Notes under the pieces: model-generated
Databases searched by the model: none
What the model was told of the DNA's origin: nothing
Seen by the model: the letters and a program-made list of their open reading frames with translations, nothing else
Position numbers and translations under genes: made by a program
Source: Spiroplasma endosymbiont of Lasioglossum villosulum
GTDB lineage: Bacteria; Bacillota_I; Bacilli_A; Mycoplasmatales; VBWQ01
Assembly (NCBI RefSeq): GCF_964020195.1
Contig: NZ_OZ026539.1
Location: 624,299-688,298, forward strand
Direction of reading: 5' to 3'
DNA: 64,000 bases
Part shown: piece after piece, positions 11,554 to 19,746 of the stretch
How the letters are laid out: every line of letters starts with the position of its first letter
How positions within the stretch are numbered: position 1 is the stretch's first letter

Positions 11554-11712
11554 TTATTCATCAAATTGACCACCATTAATTCTTTCAATCATTGATTGTG
11601 AATTACTTATAATTTCTACTAATACAGATATTTCTTTATTGAATTCTTCTATTCTTTCTTTATATGTTTTTATTTCCTGATTATAATATTCAATTATTTT
11701 TTCTTTATTCAT
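11554..11712 (-). CDS. small coiled-coil protein, 52 aa
   Basis: ATG at 11712 after AAGGAGGTGAATAATTT, a strong ribosome binding site. The protein is a single heptad-rich helix (MNKEKIIEYYNQEIKTYKER...). Its binding site overlaps the end of the upstream gene, so the block is probably translationally coupled. Function unknown. Confidence 0.55.
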   Translation of the reverse strand: MNKEKIIEYYNQEIKTYKERIEEFNKEISVLVEIISNSQSMIERINGGQFDE

Positions 11713-11728
11713 AAATTATTCACCTCCT

Positions 11729-12553
11729 TTATAAACTCATGTGATTATAATCTCAATTTAATGAAGCATTATCATAATTTAATGGTACTTCGCTCATATT
11801 ATCACTACCATATTGACTAGTTGTTTCACTATTAATAGTAAATCTATTGTCATTAATTAATCTTGTAGTTTCATCATTAAATGATGTTTCTTGCATTTCT
11901 TGATTATGATGTGTTGTTTCCATAGGTAGTAAATTATTGATTATTTCACTTGCACCAGCAATAATAGTAGGTACTGCATAAGCATTATTAAAATCATTAT
12001 TAATTCCCATTGCAACACCACTTGATATTAAACATCCACCAGTAGCCATATTACAAATCTTTCTTATCGCTTCAAATTTATTAGGTATTAACTCAGTTAA
12101 TCCACTAATAAGATTTGAAATACCATAAGCATTTAATGAAATATAAGTATCTCAATCCATTAATGACTGATGTTCTTGTTTATTTAATAATAATCATGGA
12201 GGACCCTCAGTTGTAGTTGTAGTAGTTATTGGCATTGGTGTTGTTGGAATAATAGGATTAATATTATTTTCTGTTCATTTACTATAATTTGCTAAACCAA
12301 TTGTTCCTAAACCTAGTAATATTTTTTTACAACTATTAATTAATTTAGTTTTAGTATTTGGTCTTTGATTTAAATTTCAAATATCTAAACCTAATTTTTT
12401 ACCAAATAATAAACTATTAATTGAACCTAATACTGGATTTGCAATTACTTGACCATAATAAGCACTTGTACCAATCATTGCACAAATTGGACTTATACCA
12501 GTTCTTATTAATTTAGTTAAAGTATAATTTGATTGATTTTCTATATTTGGCAT
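11729..12553 (-). CDS. membrane protein of the phage block, 274 aa
   Basis: ATG at 12553 after AAAGGAG. Several moderately hydrophobic segments (ICAMIGTSAYYGQVIANPVL, KKILLGLGTIGLANY, and GGCLISSGVAMGI near residue 180) alternate with polar linkers, including a Pro/Thr-rich one (IIPTTPMPITTTTTTEGPP). The C-terminus is cytosol-like and polar, with ETTRLIND and SETTSQYGS. No family recognised. It may be a virion membrane or injection protein. Confidence 0.6.
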
Positions 12554-12564
12554 TTTTTTCTCCT

Positions 12565-12801
12565 TTAATTTTCTAATTTTTTAATTGTTACTTTAATTCA
12601 ACCTTGATATACATCATTATCACCAACTATTAATGCAACATTACTTTCGGGGTCAGAAACAATTATGTGTTTGGATTTAACATTTGGGTATTGTCTTAAA
12701 ATAATTGCTCTAATATCATTACTTGTATGAATTGCTTTTGGAAATGGTAACAATATTTCAATTTCATCTTTATTTTCAAACAAAGTAGGTAATATTATCA
12801 T
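12565..12801 (-). CDS. hypothetical phage protein, 78 aa
   Basis: ATG at 12801, shared with the stop of the upstream gene (overlap TAATG type). The frame passes one TGA (Trp) near the end to finish WIKVTIKKLEN. Predicted mixed alpha/beta (IILPTLFENKDEIEILLPFP, VALIVGDNDVYQGW). Function unknown. Confidence 0.6.
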
Positions 12802-12896
12802 TAATGTTCATCTCCTTGATTACAATATTTTTCACAACAGTTATCACAATATCCTTTATCACATTTTATTGCTTCATCTTCATAACAAAAACACAT
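12801..12896 (-). CDS. Cys-rich mini-protein, 31 aa
   Basis: ATG at 12896 overlaps the preceding stop, and its own TAA overlaps the next ATG. It has seven cysteines in 31 residues (MCFCYEDEAIKCDKGYCDNC, then C and YC), suggesting metal binding. It is small, but it sits in a tightly overlapping chain of genes, which supports it being real. Confidence 0.5.
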   Translation of the reverse strand: MCFCYEDEAIKCDKGYCDNCCEKYCNQGDEH

Positions 12897-13018
12897 TAGT
12901 CAAATTCTCCATTTTCAATTCTTTCTTTTAAAGAAAAGACATATTCTGTATAAGTTCTATGTGGATTTTTATCATTTATAATTTCATTGATATCTAAAAT
13001 TAATTTTTCTTTATTCAT
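12896..13018 (-). CDS. hypothetical protein, 40 aa
   Basis: ATG at 13018 after GAAAGGTT. Acidic helical peptide (MNKEKLILDINEIINDKNPH...). Its TAA overlaps the ATG of the Cys-rich mini-protein. Function unknown. Confidence 0.5.
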   Translation of the reverse strand: MNKEKLILDINEIINDKNPHRTYTEYVFSLKERIENGEFD

Positions 13019-13136
13019 AATTTAACCTTTCTTTCCTAACTCTTTTATTTTGTTTTTGTTTACATAAGTTATTACATTTATGAGCAAAAACTCTACCATA
13101 ACCACATTTATTATTCTTTTTAATTTTTATTATCAT
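13011..13136 (-). CDS. basic Cys-containing peptide, 41 aa
   Basis: ATG at 13136, overlapping the end of the upstream gene. The sequence KNNKCGYGRVFAHKCNNLCK has three Cys and a His in a basic context, which could form a zinc knuckle. It overlaps the following start by 8 bp. Function unknown. Confidence 0.45.
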   Translation of the reverse strand: MIIKIKKNNKCGYGRVFAHKCNNLCKQKQNKRVRKERLNYE

Positions 13137-13473
13137 TATAAAATTCATTACTTTCTAAATATTCTAATATATTTGCATAAGTATCTGCTTTTGATTGAAA
13201 TCATTTGTCTTCAACTTGATTAAAATTATTATAAAATTCAGATAAAAAAGATACTAATTTTTCTTTATTAATACAATTTTTATGTCTTGATTTATTAATT
13301 TCATCAACTTTAATTCTATGTTCTTTACAATATGCTCTACAATATTCATCAAATTGCTCTTCTGTCATATTTTCACATTGTCTTTGTCTTTGTTCATTTT
13401 TAATTTCATCATAATGTGGTTCATGAATAAATTTTTCAAATGTTATTGTTTCAGTTCATGTACATCTATTCAT
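13120..13473 (-). CDS. hypothetical acidic protein, 117 aa
   Basis: ATG at 13473, which overlaps the stop of the upstream membrane protein. Charged, Glu/Asn-rich, helical, with scattered Cys (RQRQCENMTEEQFDEYCRAY). No recognised domain. Part of the overlapping early block of the phage element. Confidence 0.55.
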
Positions 13474-13634
13474 TATTTATTCTCCTTATTTTTAATTTGA
13501 TTAGCAATTTCACTTAATATTTTCAATACTTTATATTCATTTTTTAATTTTTTAATAATAAATATTAAAAATATTATTAGTGTTATACTTGTTATTAATA
13601 TTGGTACTATTAATAAAAATTTTCATAATATCAT
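13473..13634 (-). CDS. small membrane protein, 53 aa
   Basis: ATG at 13634. Residues 3-27 are one strongly hydrophobic helix (LLIVPILITSITLIIFLIF), followed by a charged helical tail. The gene starts 4 bp after the preceding stop and its stop overlaps the next ATG. Function unknown. Confidence 0.55.
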
Positions 13635-13637
13635 TTT

Positions 13638-13931
13638 TTACTCTTTTCATTTTTTAAATCATTTAACATTTATTGAACAAAATGCACGATTTTTAAGAAT
13701 ATTTAAAGTGTTAAAGATTTGACCAGTTACAATAATTTCATCATTTTTGTTTAATAAAATACAGCGTCTATAAAGTTTTGGGTTATTAAAAATTAAAGTA
13801 ACATAATTTAATCCATTTCATTGACCACGAACACTATAATATAATTCCTTATTACCTTTTTCGTAATATTTTGCTTCAATAGTGTTACTTAGTTTTACTT
13901 TTAATTTGACATAATTTTCTTTATCTTTCAT
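13638..13931 (-). CDS. small beta-rich protein, possible ssDNA-binding (OB-like) protein, 97 aa
   Basis: ATG at 13931, inside the end of the RuvC-like gene (11-bp overlap). The pattern of short strands (VKLKVKLSNTIEAKYYEKGN, LYYSVRGQWNGL, LNKNDEIIVTGQIFN, CSINVKWF) resembles an OB fold, and the ...IIVTGQI... strand is placed as in single-strand DNA-binding proteins. Coupling to a Holliday-junction resolvase gene fits a recombination role. This is fold guessing from the sequence; no diagnostic motif is present. Confidence 0.4.
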
Positions 13932-14397
13932 TTTTAGAATTCCTTAAATAATTATCAAAAATCAATATTTTCTTATGATTTTTTAAATAATATTGAATAT
14001 GCTTATAAGCATCTTGTTCATGTTTTGTTAATTTTATATTTCCTTTATAATTTGTTATTTTATTTTTATTTTTTGGGTGGTTTTCTAGATAATCTCAGTT
14101 AAAAACATCTTGAACTAATACCATTAATGCACCAATAATTTTAGGTGTTGCTAATGGATTAGTTAATAATTGTTTTGAACTTAAAAAGAAATTTTCTGCA
14201 ATAACTAATATTTTTTTATCAATAAATTTTTCTTTAATTAATTGCAATTTTTCTTTATACATATTTTTAGTTCATAAAACAGTTAATGTATTAAATGTTT
14301 CATTAAAAACAATATTATTAGTTTCACTTGAATATATAACCATTCCATTATTACCAATTCCAGCAGGGTCAATTCCAATAATTAAGTCATATTGCAT
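13921..14397 (-). CDS. RuvC-like Holliday junction resolvase, 158 aa
   Basis: ATG at 14397. The N-terminal strand IIGIDPAGIGNNG carries the first catalytic Asp (D10), IAENFF carries the Glu (E68), and HEQDAYKHI carries the late Asp (D129). This D-E-D spacing and the closing DAxxH helix are the RuvC/RNase H signature used by phage resolvases to clear branched DNA before packaging. The middle copy at 30368-30796 is identical for most of its length but is cut and given a different tail. Confidence 0.75.
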
Positions 14398-14405
14398 TAA
14401 TTAAG

Positions 14406-14609
14406 TTAACCTCTAATAACCGTTTTAATAATTTCTAAATCACAATTACATCAACAATATTTACATTCTTCAATAAATTCTTTATGACCACAAACTAAAT
14501 TATCTTTTTTTAAATCATCAATCAGTTTAATTAGCCCTATTTTAAATTCAATATCATCACTGTCTGGTATGCAAATCGTTCCTCTTTTAGTTAAATATTC
14601 TTTATCCAT
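14406..14609 (-). CDS. Cys-rich small protein, 67 aa
   Basis: ATG at 14609 after AGGAGGTATAAAT, overlapping the zinc-ribbon gene by 8 bp. Central helix (DDIEFKIGLIKLIDDLKKDN), then VCGHKEFIEECKYCWCNC, a cluster of Cys/His that could bind zinc. The plus-strand copy at 30156-30359 differs at a few positions and has SNC instead of CNC. Its place just downstream of the leader RNA suggests an early regulatory role, which is inference. Confidence 0.65.
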
Positions 14610-14772
14610 ATTTATACCTCCTACTTAACTTAATATTTAAAATACAGTCATAACAAATTGCTTTACTATTTTTATCTCTTAAAAAATATTTTCTTGTTTT
14701 TATATCATTAGTATTAAAGAATAAATAATCTAATTTATTTTGTTTATATGTTCAACAAAAATACTTTTTCAT
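14602..14772 (-). CDS. zinc-ribbon-like protein, 56 aa, one Cys lost
   Basis: ATG at 14772 after AGGAAAGGAA. The middle copy (29993-30163) reads FCWTCK ... CYDC, a four-Cys zinc ribbon. Here the second Cys of the first pair is Tyr (FCWTYK), so metal binding is probably impaired. This is the first gene after the structured leader RNA. Confidence 0.6.
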
Positions 14773-14785
14773 TATGATTTGAAAT

Positions 14786-15270
14786 TCCTTTCCTAATATG
14801 TTCTGTTGCTTCTAGCATAAAGAACATATATTTTGATTTTTAGATTATTAATACTACTACTATTCGTTTTATTCATTCCAGTAATTCTGGGCTCAAAAAT
14901 AAATTTCAAAAAAATAAAAAATAAAACCAACACTTGCTCACTGGGGAGTGGCAAGGTTGGTTAAATAAAGAATAGAATTAATACAATAGGTCCCTACAAC
15001 AGGTCTATATATACTAGTTTCCAATTCGCTCCCACCCCAAGAATTACCATTAATGGTTAGTATATTTTATTAGGTATCACTCCACTTTTTATTTATCCAT
15101 GCAAGTCCACATACTAGCTACTATTTTTAACAACTGTGTTGTAGTTCACTTTTTTAGTTCCCTAACACGTGTTGATAATAGCGTTAAAGACGGTTATTAA
15201 TTATTAACTTCTCCTACTTGGTCACTGCGTGTAGTAGATATTTAAAGGATGTTAATAATAAAAATTTTAA
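14786..15270 (-). ncRNA. structured phage leader RNA, copy 1
   Basis: About 480 bp without an open frame, highly conserved with the inverted copy at 29565-29985, and unusually rich in G/C blocks for this genome. Visible stems in RNA sense are ACAAC/GTTGT, ACCATT/AATGGT, AATTC/GAATT around a TTGGGGTGGG loop, a long stem AACCAAC..CTTGC..CACT / AGTG..GCAAG..GTTGGTT (14925-14962), CCAG/CTGG, and AATATGTTCT / AGAACATATT just before the ribosome binding site of the zinc-ribbon gene. It has an extra segment of about 70 bp near its 5' end relative to copy 2. The exact ends are estimates. Phage RNAs of the ROOL or GOLLD type are the comparison to make. Confidence 0.6.
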
Positions 15271-15291
15271 AATTTTACAATTACAAAAAAA

Positions 15292-15315
15292 GACAAGATT
15301 ATTTCTTGTCTTTTT
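15292..15315. terminator. bidirectional terminator, copy 1
   Basis: Perfect stem GACAAGA / TCTTGTC with a 5-base loop and T-runs on both strands. The same element lies at 29519-29537 in front of RNA copy 2. It separates the secreted-protein gene (or its remnant) from the leader RNA. Confidence 0.75.
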
Positions 15316-15357
15316 CCTTGTTAATAATTTTTATTTTATCTTTTAAATGTATATTTT

Positions 15358-15492
15358 TTAAAATACGTCGAATATAAATTTAAATTTAAGGGTAAAAGAG
15401 AATTTAATTTGTCTATCATCATTTTTAAATGGTAATTTTGGAAATAAGTTACTAATATGATAATTAATTATTTCGTAAATTTGACAACCGCC
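15358..15492 (-). pseudogene. 3' remnant of a third secreted-protein paralogue
   Basis: Reading down from 15492 the frame gives GGCQIYEIINYHISNLFPK, matching GGCQSYEIINYYISNLFPK at the end of the protein encoded at 28509-29444. It then diverges slightly and ends at 15358. The 5' part is absent; the junction near 15493 joins unrelated sequence. This shows that the secreted family travels with the phage leader module. Confidence 0.7.
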
Positions 15493-15838
15493 CAAAGAAT
15501 TAAATCGAAAATTTAAAAGAAATAAATTTTCAAAAAAATATTACCAATCAATCAATAAATGAAACGAAAAATGACAAGAAAATATTGCATTTTCAAAATA
15601 TTTAGAACCTAAACATATAAAAAAAATAAAAGATGTTTTTACTGAAAATAAAAAAGAAAAGTATCAAATTGAATCCGAAGAAAAAACAAAAGAAATATGA
15701 TCAGAATTTCAAGAATGAAAAAATAAACTAAAAGAGTTAGAAAAAGAAACTAGTGAAACTAGAGTAAATGGATTTATTCCAGAAGAAGATAATAGACAAA
15801 AATCACCAGCTAGAACTATGAAAAGAATGGGTCTGTAA
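15493..15838 (+). pseudogene. C-terminal fragment of an unrecognised charged protein
   Basis: Open frame without a start, reading ...KELNRKFKRNKFSKKYY...NKWNEKWQENIAFSKYLEP...KEIWSEFQEWKNKL, ending ARTMKRMGL-stop at 15838. It is Lys/Glu-rich, helical, with several Trp-TGA codons. It looks like the tail of a larger chromosomal or plasmid protein truncated where the phage element joined. Confidence 0.45.
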
Positions 15839-15863
15839 CTTTAAAAAAATATTACAACTTTAA

Positions 15864-15918
15864 TTTACCAAATTTATTACTCTATACACAATATTGAAAA
15901 TTTGGTAAATTAGTTTTA
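15864..15918. terminator. terminator after the fragment
   Basis: Stem AATTTACCAAATTT / AAATTTGGTAAATT with a loop of about 24 bases, then a T-rich stretch. It closes the preceding fragment before the permease promoter. Confidence 0.6.
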
Positions 15919-16019
15919 TTTTTTATTTGAAAGTTATATAATAACACATAAGTAGTTACAAAATACTTAGATTTTAGAGAAAGGAGAAAGTATTAAAGAA
16001 GGGAGAAATAGAAAGAAAT

Positions 16020-17230
16020 ATGCAATTTTATTTACAAGCTGATGTTGGTCAAGCTGTTATAAATACATTAAAAGCTTGAGGATTTTGAAGTACAATTTTA
16101 GCAACGATATTTGTAATTTTTTTAGGTTGATTTTTAACGAAGAGAGGGACATTTAAAAAAGACTGAGAAGCGGTTTTAATTAAAATTGTTATGGTTGTTG
16201 GTTTACCATCTTTAGCTTTTGATGGTTTTATGACAAATACAACAACAGAGCAAGTTAAAACGCAAGTTGCAATTTTACTAGTTGGTTTTTTATTCTATAT
16301 GATACTGGGAATAGTTGCTAAATATTTTTATATTAAATATGATAAGGATATTCAAGATACATTAGCAATGTGTACTGTATTTGCTTCAACAACATTTTTT
16401 GGAATTCCTGTAGTAACAGTACTATTTGATAATGGAGCTGCCACCTTACCGGCTAATATTTTTAATATTCCATATCGAATATTTTTATATTCATTAGGGT
16501 TTATTGTAATGAGCAAACCTATTAAAGCAGCAGTAGTAACAAAAGGACAAACTGGTGCTGATTTTATTGTTGATACAAAACTAAATATTGATGCATATGC
16601 ACAAATTAAATCAGAAATGAAAGTAATAAAAAGAGAAAATTTAATAAAGAATGTAAAGCAGATTTTTTTAAATCCAATTTTAATTGCAACTATGGTTGGA
16701 TTTATTTTTTGAGTTACACAATTAATTCCTGGAATTGCTATTGTTCCTGATCAAAATGATATTACTAGTGGTCAATATTTTTCACCATTACGATTAGATA
16801 ATACATTTCCACCATTGTTTAAAGTAACAAAAACTTTAGAGGCATTATGTACGCCATTAGCATGATTGGCAATTGGAATTACTTTAGCAAAAGGTAATTT
16901 TAAAGATGCTGCACAAGATAAAAAAGTATGATTTGGAATGGTAATGAAAATTATTTTTGCACCATTATTTGGATTAGCATTAGTTTGTGCAGTTGCGGCA
17001 ATTGGAAAAGAAACTGGAGCATGAAAATTAGATACTGTTGGATTAGGCGTTATTGTAATTATGTTAGCAGCCCCCCAGCATCAGTTATTGTTGCCTATTC
17101 AATTGCTTATAAAAAACAGCCATTGTTAACAAGTAATTTAACATTAATTGCTACATTATTTTCAATTATTTCATTACCATTTTGAGTAATTATTACTACA
17201 GCGATTGGCGCAACACCGTTATTTAGTTAA
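16020..17230 (+). pseudogene. AEC-family permease (malate/auxin efflux type), frameshifted at a C6 run
   Basis: ATG at 16020 after GGGAGAAATA. About ten hydrophobic segments; N-terminal helix TILATIFVIFLGWFLTKRG, central polar loop near residues 165-205, and the conserved AEC pattern of two membrane halves (FASTTFFGIPVVTVLF in the first, LCTPLAWLAIGITLAKG in the second). At 17071-17076 six C (…MLAAP then QHQLL) put the frame off; seven C would give AAPPASVIVAYSIAYKKQP and continue to the stop at 17230, restoring about 403 aa. The frameshift lies in the second-last membrane region. It may be decay, phase variation or an assembly error. It sits in an operon with a D-2-hydroxyacid dehydrogenase, which suggests transport of a small carboxylate such as lactate or malate. 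Confidence 0.75.
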
Positions 17231-17259
17231 AATATAAACAAAAGAAAGGGAATAAAAAT

Positions 17260-18263
17260 ATGGCAAAAAAAATTAAAATGGTTTGTTATGGTGTTCGTAA
17301 AACAGAAAAGCTTTTTTTGAACCATTAAATAAAAATTATGGATATGATTTAACGTTAATTGAAGAGTATTTAACAAAGGATAATATTGAAACGGCAAAGG
17401 GACATGAAGCAGTAATGGTTCGTGCTAATTGTGACTGTTATGAGCAAAATTTATTAAAAATGAAAGAATATGGCGTTAAATATTTATTAACTAGAACTGT
17501 TGGTTATAATCATATTGATTTAAAAAAAGCTCATGAATTAGGTTTTGAAATGGCATATGTACCTGGTTATTCGCCCAATGCTGTTAGTGAATTAGCAGTA
17601 AGTATGGGAAACGGCTTACTTCGAAATTTATTTTATAGTGCTAATCATCAACAAAATCATAATTTTAAAATTGATGATTTTATGTTTGCCAAAGAAATTC
17701 GTAATTCAACAATAGGTATTATTGGAACTGGCCGTATTGGTTATCAAGCAGCTAAGACATGACATGGAATGGGAGCAAAGGTATTGGGATATGATATTTA
17801 TGAAAGTGATCAAGCAAAAAGTATTCTAACTTATTGTGATTTAAAAACTTTACTTAAAGAATCGGATTTAATTTCATTACATTGTCCATATATTAAAGAA
17901 GAAAATTATCATTTAGTTGACAAGAATTTTTTAGCAAAAATGAAGCCTGGATCAGTTTTAATTAATGTAGCTCGTGGTGAATTAATGGATTTAGACGCAG
18001 TTTATGATGCAGTTAAAAGTGGTCATTTAAAAGGTGTTGGTTTGGATGTTTTAGAAAATGAAAGCAAAGTTTTTTTCAAAGATTTTGCTGGAAAACCAAC
18101 TCCCGATAATATTACAAATAAATTATTATCATTATATCCGCGTATTATTGTGACACCACATATTGGATCATATACTGATGAAGCTGTTAAAAATATGATT
18201 GAAATTACTTATGAAAATTTAAAAGTAATTTTATCTGGTCAAGAATGTAAAAATAAAATTTAA
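17260..18263 (+). pseudogene. ldhA: D-lactate dehydrogenase (D-2-hydroxyacid dehydrogenase), frameshifted near the N-terminus
   Basis: ATG at 17260 after GAAAGGGA. MAKKIKMVCYGVRKTEKLF runs into seven T; eight would continue FFEPLNKNYGYDLTLIEEYL into the rest. The body has VRANCDCYEQN, TRTVGYNHIDLKKA, the NAD-binding GTGRIGYQAAKTW, INVARGELMD (catalytic Arg), a Glu in ENESKVFF, and TPHIGSYTD (catalytic His): a D-lactate dehydrogenase converting pyruvate and NADH to D-lactate. Length with the frame restored is 334 aa, normal for the family. An internal ATG at 17415 would leave a fragment lacking part of the substrate domain. Lies 29 bp after the permease gene. Confidence 0.8.
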
Positions 18264-18344
18264 TTTAATAATTGATTATAGTTATTTTACATACTGTATA
18301 TGAAAAAGGTAATATAAATTTTAAAATATACTGATCTATTATGT

Positions 18345-18412
18345 TATAATAACATCAAACTTAATATAAGTTTTTTACCTATTTACTTTAAAATAAAGTA
18401 AATAGGTTTTTT
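18345..18412 (+). promoter_or_regulatory. promoter plus double-hairpin leader (family member A)
   Basis: A -10 box TATAAT (18345-18350) is followed six bases later by the hairpin AAACTT-AATAT-AAGTTT (18357-18373), then the terminator-like stem CCTATTTACTTTA / TAAAGTAAATAGG (18378-18406) and TTTTTTAT, all before the ATG at 18446. The same order occurs upstream of 25130, 45735, 46445 and 49706. An attenuator or RNA-stability element is inferred. Confidence 0.6.
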
Positions 18413-18445
18413 ATTCTAAATTTCAAATAAGAAAGATTAAAAGAT

Positions 18446-18841
18446 ATGTCCATTATAGAAAAAAGAGAAAAATTAAATAATAAAGTAAAAAATAATGTTA
18501 CTCCCATTGAACTTATTGCAGTGGGTGCTGCAGCGGGTAGCACTATTGGAATTATTACTGGTGCTGCAAAAGTTGTTGGTATTGGTGTTGCGGCTGTTAA
18601 TTTAGTTGCTTCTACGGTTGCTAATGTTGCTACTAATGTGGCCTCTATTACTTGTGCAGCCGGAGGAGTTGCTATTCTTGGTGCTCCTACTATTATTGGT
18701 TTAGTTGCTGGGGGAGTTGCTGTTGGTGCCATTAGTGGTGCTATCGGTGGTGGTGTTGAAATAACTCAAATGTTAGCAAAAAAAGATGATGAAAAACAAG
18801 AAGAGCAAAAATTAGATTTTGAAGATTCAAAAAAATTATAA
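18446..18841 (+). CDS. glycine-zipper membrane protein, 131 aa
   Basis: ATG after AAGAAAGATTAAAAG. A charged N-terminus is followed by about 80 residues of small-residue-rich hydrophobic sequence (GAAAGSTIGIITGAAKVVG, GLVAGGVAVGAISGAIGGG), which fits helices packing through Gly zippers as in pore-forming peptides or phage or toxin membrane proteins. It has an acidic C-terminus. Its GC content is higher than its neighbours. At the end, seven A close the frame; eight would add about 21 polar residues (…INSNLENLYSSTSVYNSNTS). Function unknown. Confidence 0.6.
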   Translation: MSIIEKREKLNNKVKNNVTPIELIAVGAAAGSTIGIITGAAKVVGIGVAAVNLVASTVANVATNVASITCAAGGVAILGAPTIIGLVAGGVAVGAISGAIGGGVEITQMLAKKDDEKQEEQKLDFEDSKKL

Positions 18842-18969
18842 ATTCAAATTTAGAAAATTTATATTCTTCAACAAGTGTATACAATTCTAATACATCAACA
18901 ATGTAAAAGGTAATTTATTAAAACATATCAATTTCTTCTTTACTAAAAAATAAAATATATTTTTTAAAT

Positions 18970-19003
18970 TTATTACTTTAAAATAAAGTAATAAATTTTA
19001 TTT
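18970..19003. terminator. terminator after the glycine-zipper gene
   Basis: Perfect inverted repeat AAATTTATTACTTTA / TAAAGTAATAAATTT with a short AAA loop and a T-rich 3' side. The rest of 18842-19192 is very AT-rich with no other gene. Confidence 0.7.
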
Positions 19004-19103
19004 TAATTTTATAGTAGAAAAATGAAAAAATTATTCTTTTTATTACACATTTTTACACTAATAATTTTATATTTATTTTATTTTTAATAAATAAAATAAA
19101 TAA

Positions 19104-19131
19104 TTGTTTTTTTTAAAAAATATTATATAAT
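19104..19131 (+). promoter_or_regulatory. promoter of the XRE regulator / pot operon
   Basis: TTGTTT, a 16-base spacer and TATAAT, 62 bp ahead of the ATG at 19193. A perfect -10 box in this position suggests a sigma-70-type start. Confidence 0.55.
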
Positions 19132-19192
19132 TTTATTTGTATTATTTAACTTAAAGTTTAGTATAAATAAACAAAAGGAGAAAATAATCAAT

Positions 19193-19726
19193 ATGAAAAT
19201 TGGAAGAAAGTTAAAAACTTTAAGATTGAAACACAATTTAACTATGGAAGAGTTAGGGAAACGTTGTGATTTATCAAAGGGATTTATTAGTCAGTTAGAG
19301 CATGATGTTTCTTCACCCAGTATTGAAACACTAAAAAGTATTTTAGACATTTTTGATTGTCCATTATCAACCTTTTTTGCTGGTGAAGTAAAAGAAAAAA
19401 TAGTTTTTAAATCACAAGATGTTACTGTTAGTGACGAAGAAGATTATCAAATAAAATGAATTATTCCTAATGCTCAAAAATTAACATTAGAACCAGTAAT
19501 TTTAACTTTAAAACCATTTGGTAATTCAAATAAAATTCCGCCATTTCAAGGTCAGATCTTTGGATATGTATTAAGTGGAACAGTATTTGTTCATTATGGT
19601 GCAACGAGAGTAAAAGCAGTAGCTAATGAAGCATTTTATATTAAAGGTAATGAAAAACATTATTTAGAAAATCCCAATAATTCAATTGCAACTATTTTAT
19701 GAGTTTCAAATCCACCAATTTTTTAA
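19193..19726 (+). CDS. XRE-family regulator with cupin domain
   Basis: ATG after AAAAGGAGAAAAT; 177 aa. Residues 5-60 are a helix-turn-helix ([20 protein letters not shown], then [11 protein letters not shown]). From about residue 95 there is a cupin-type beta barrel ([20 protein letters not shown]), which in this family binds a small ligand. It lies 20 bp upstream of potA and is probably co-transcribed, so control of polyamine uptake is likely. This fits known XRE-cupin regulators of polyamine genes. Confidence 0.82.
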
Positions 19727-19746
19727 ACCATTTAAAGGAGGAAATT

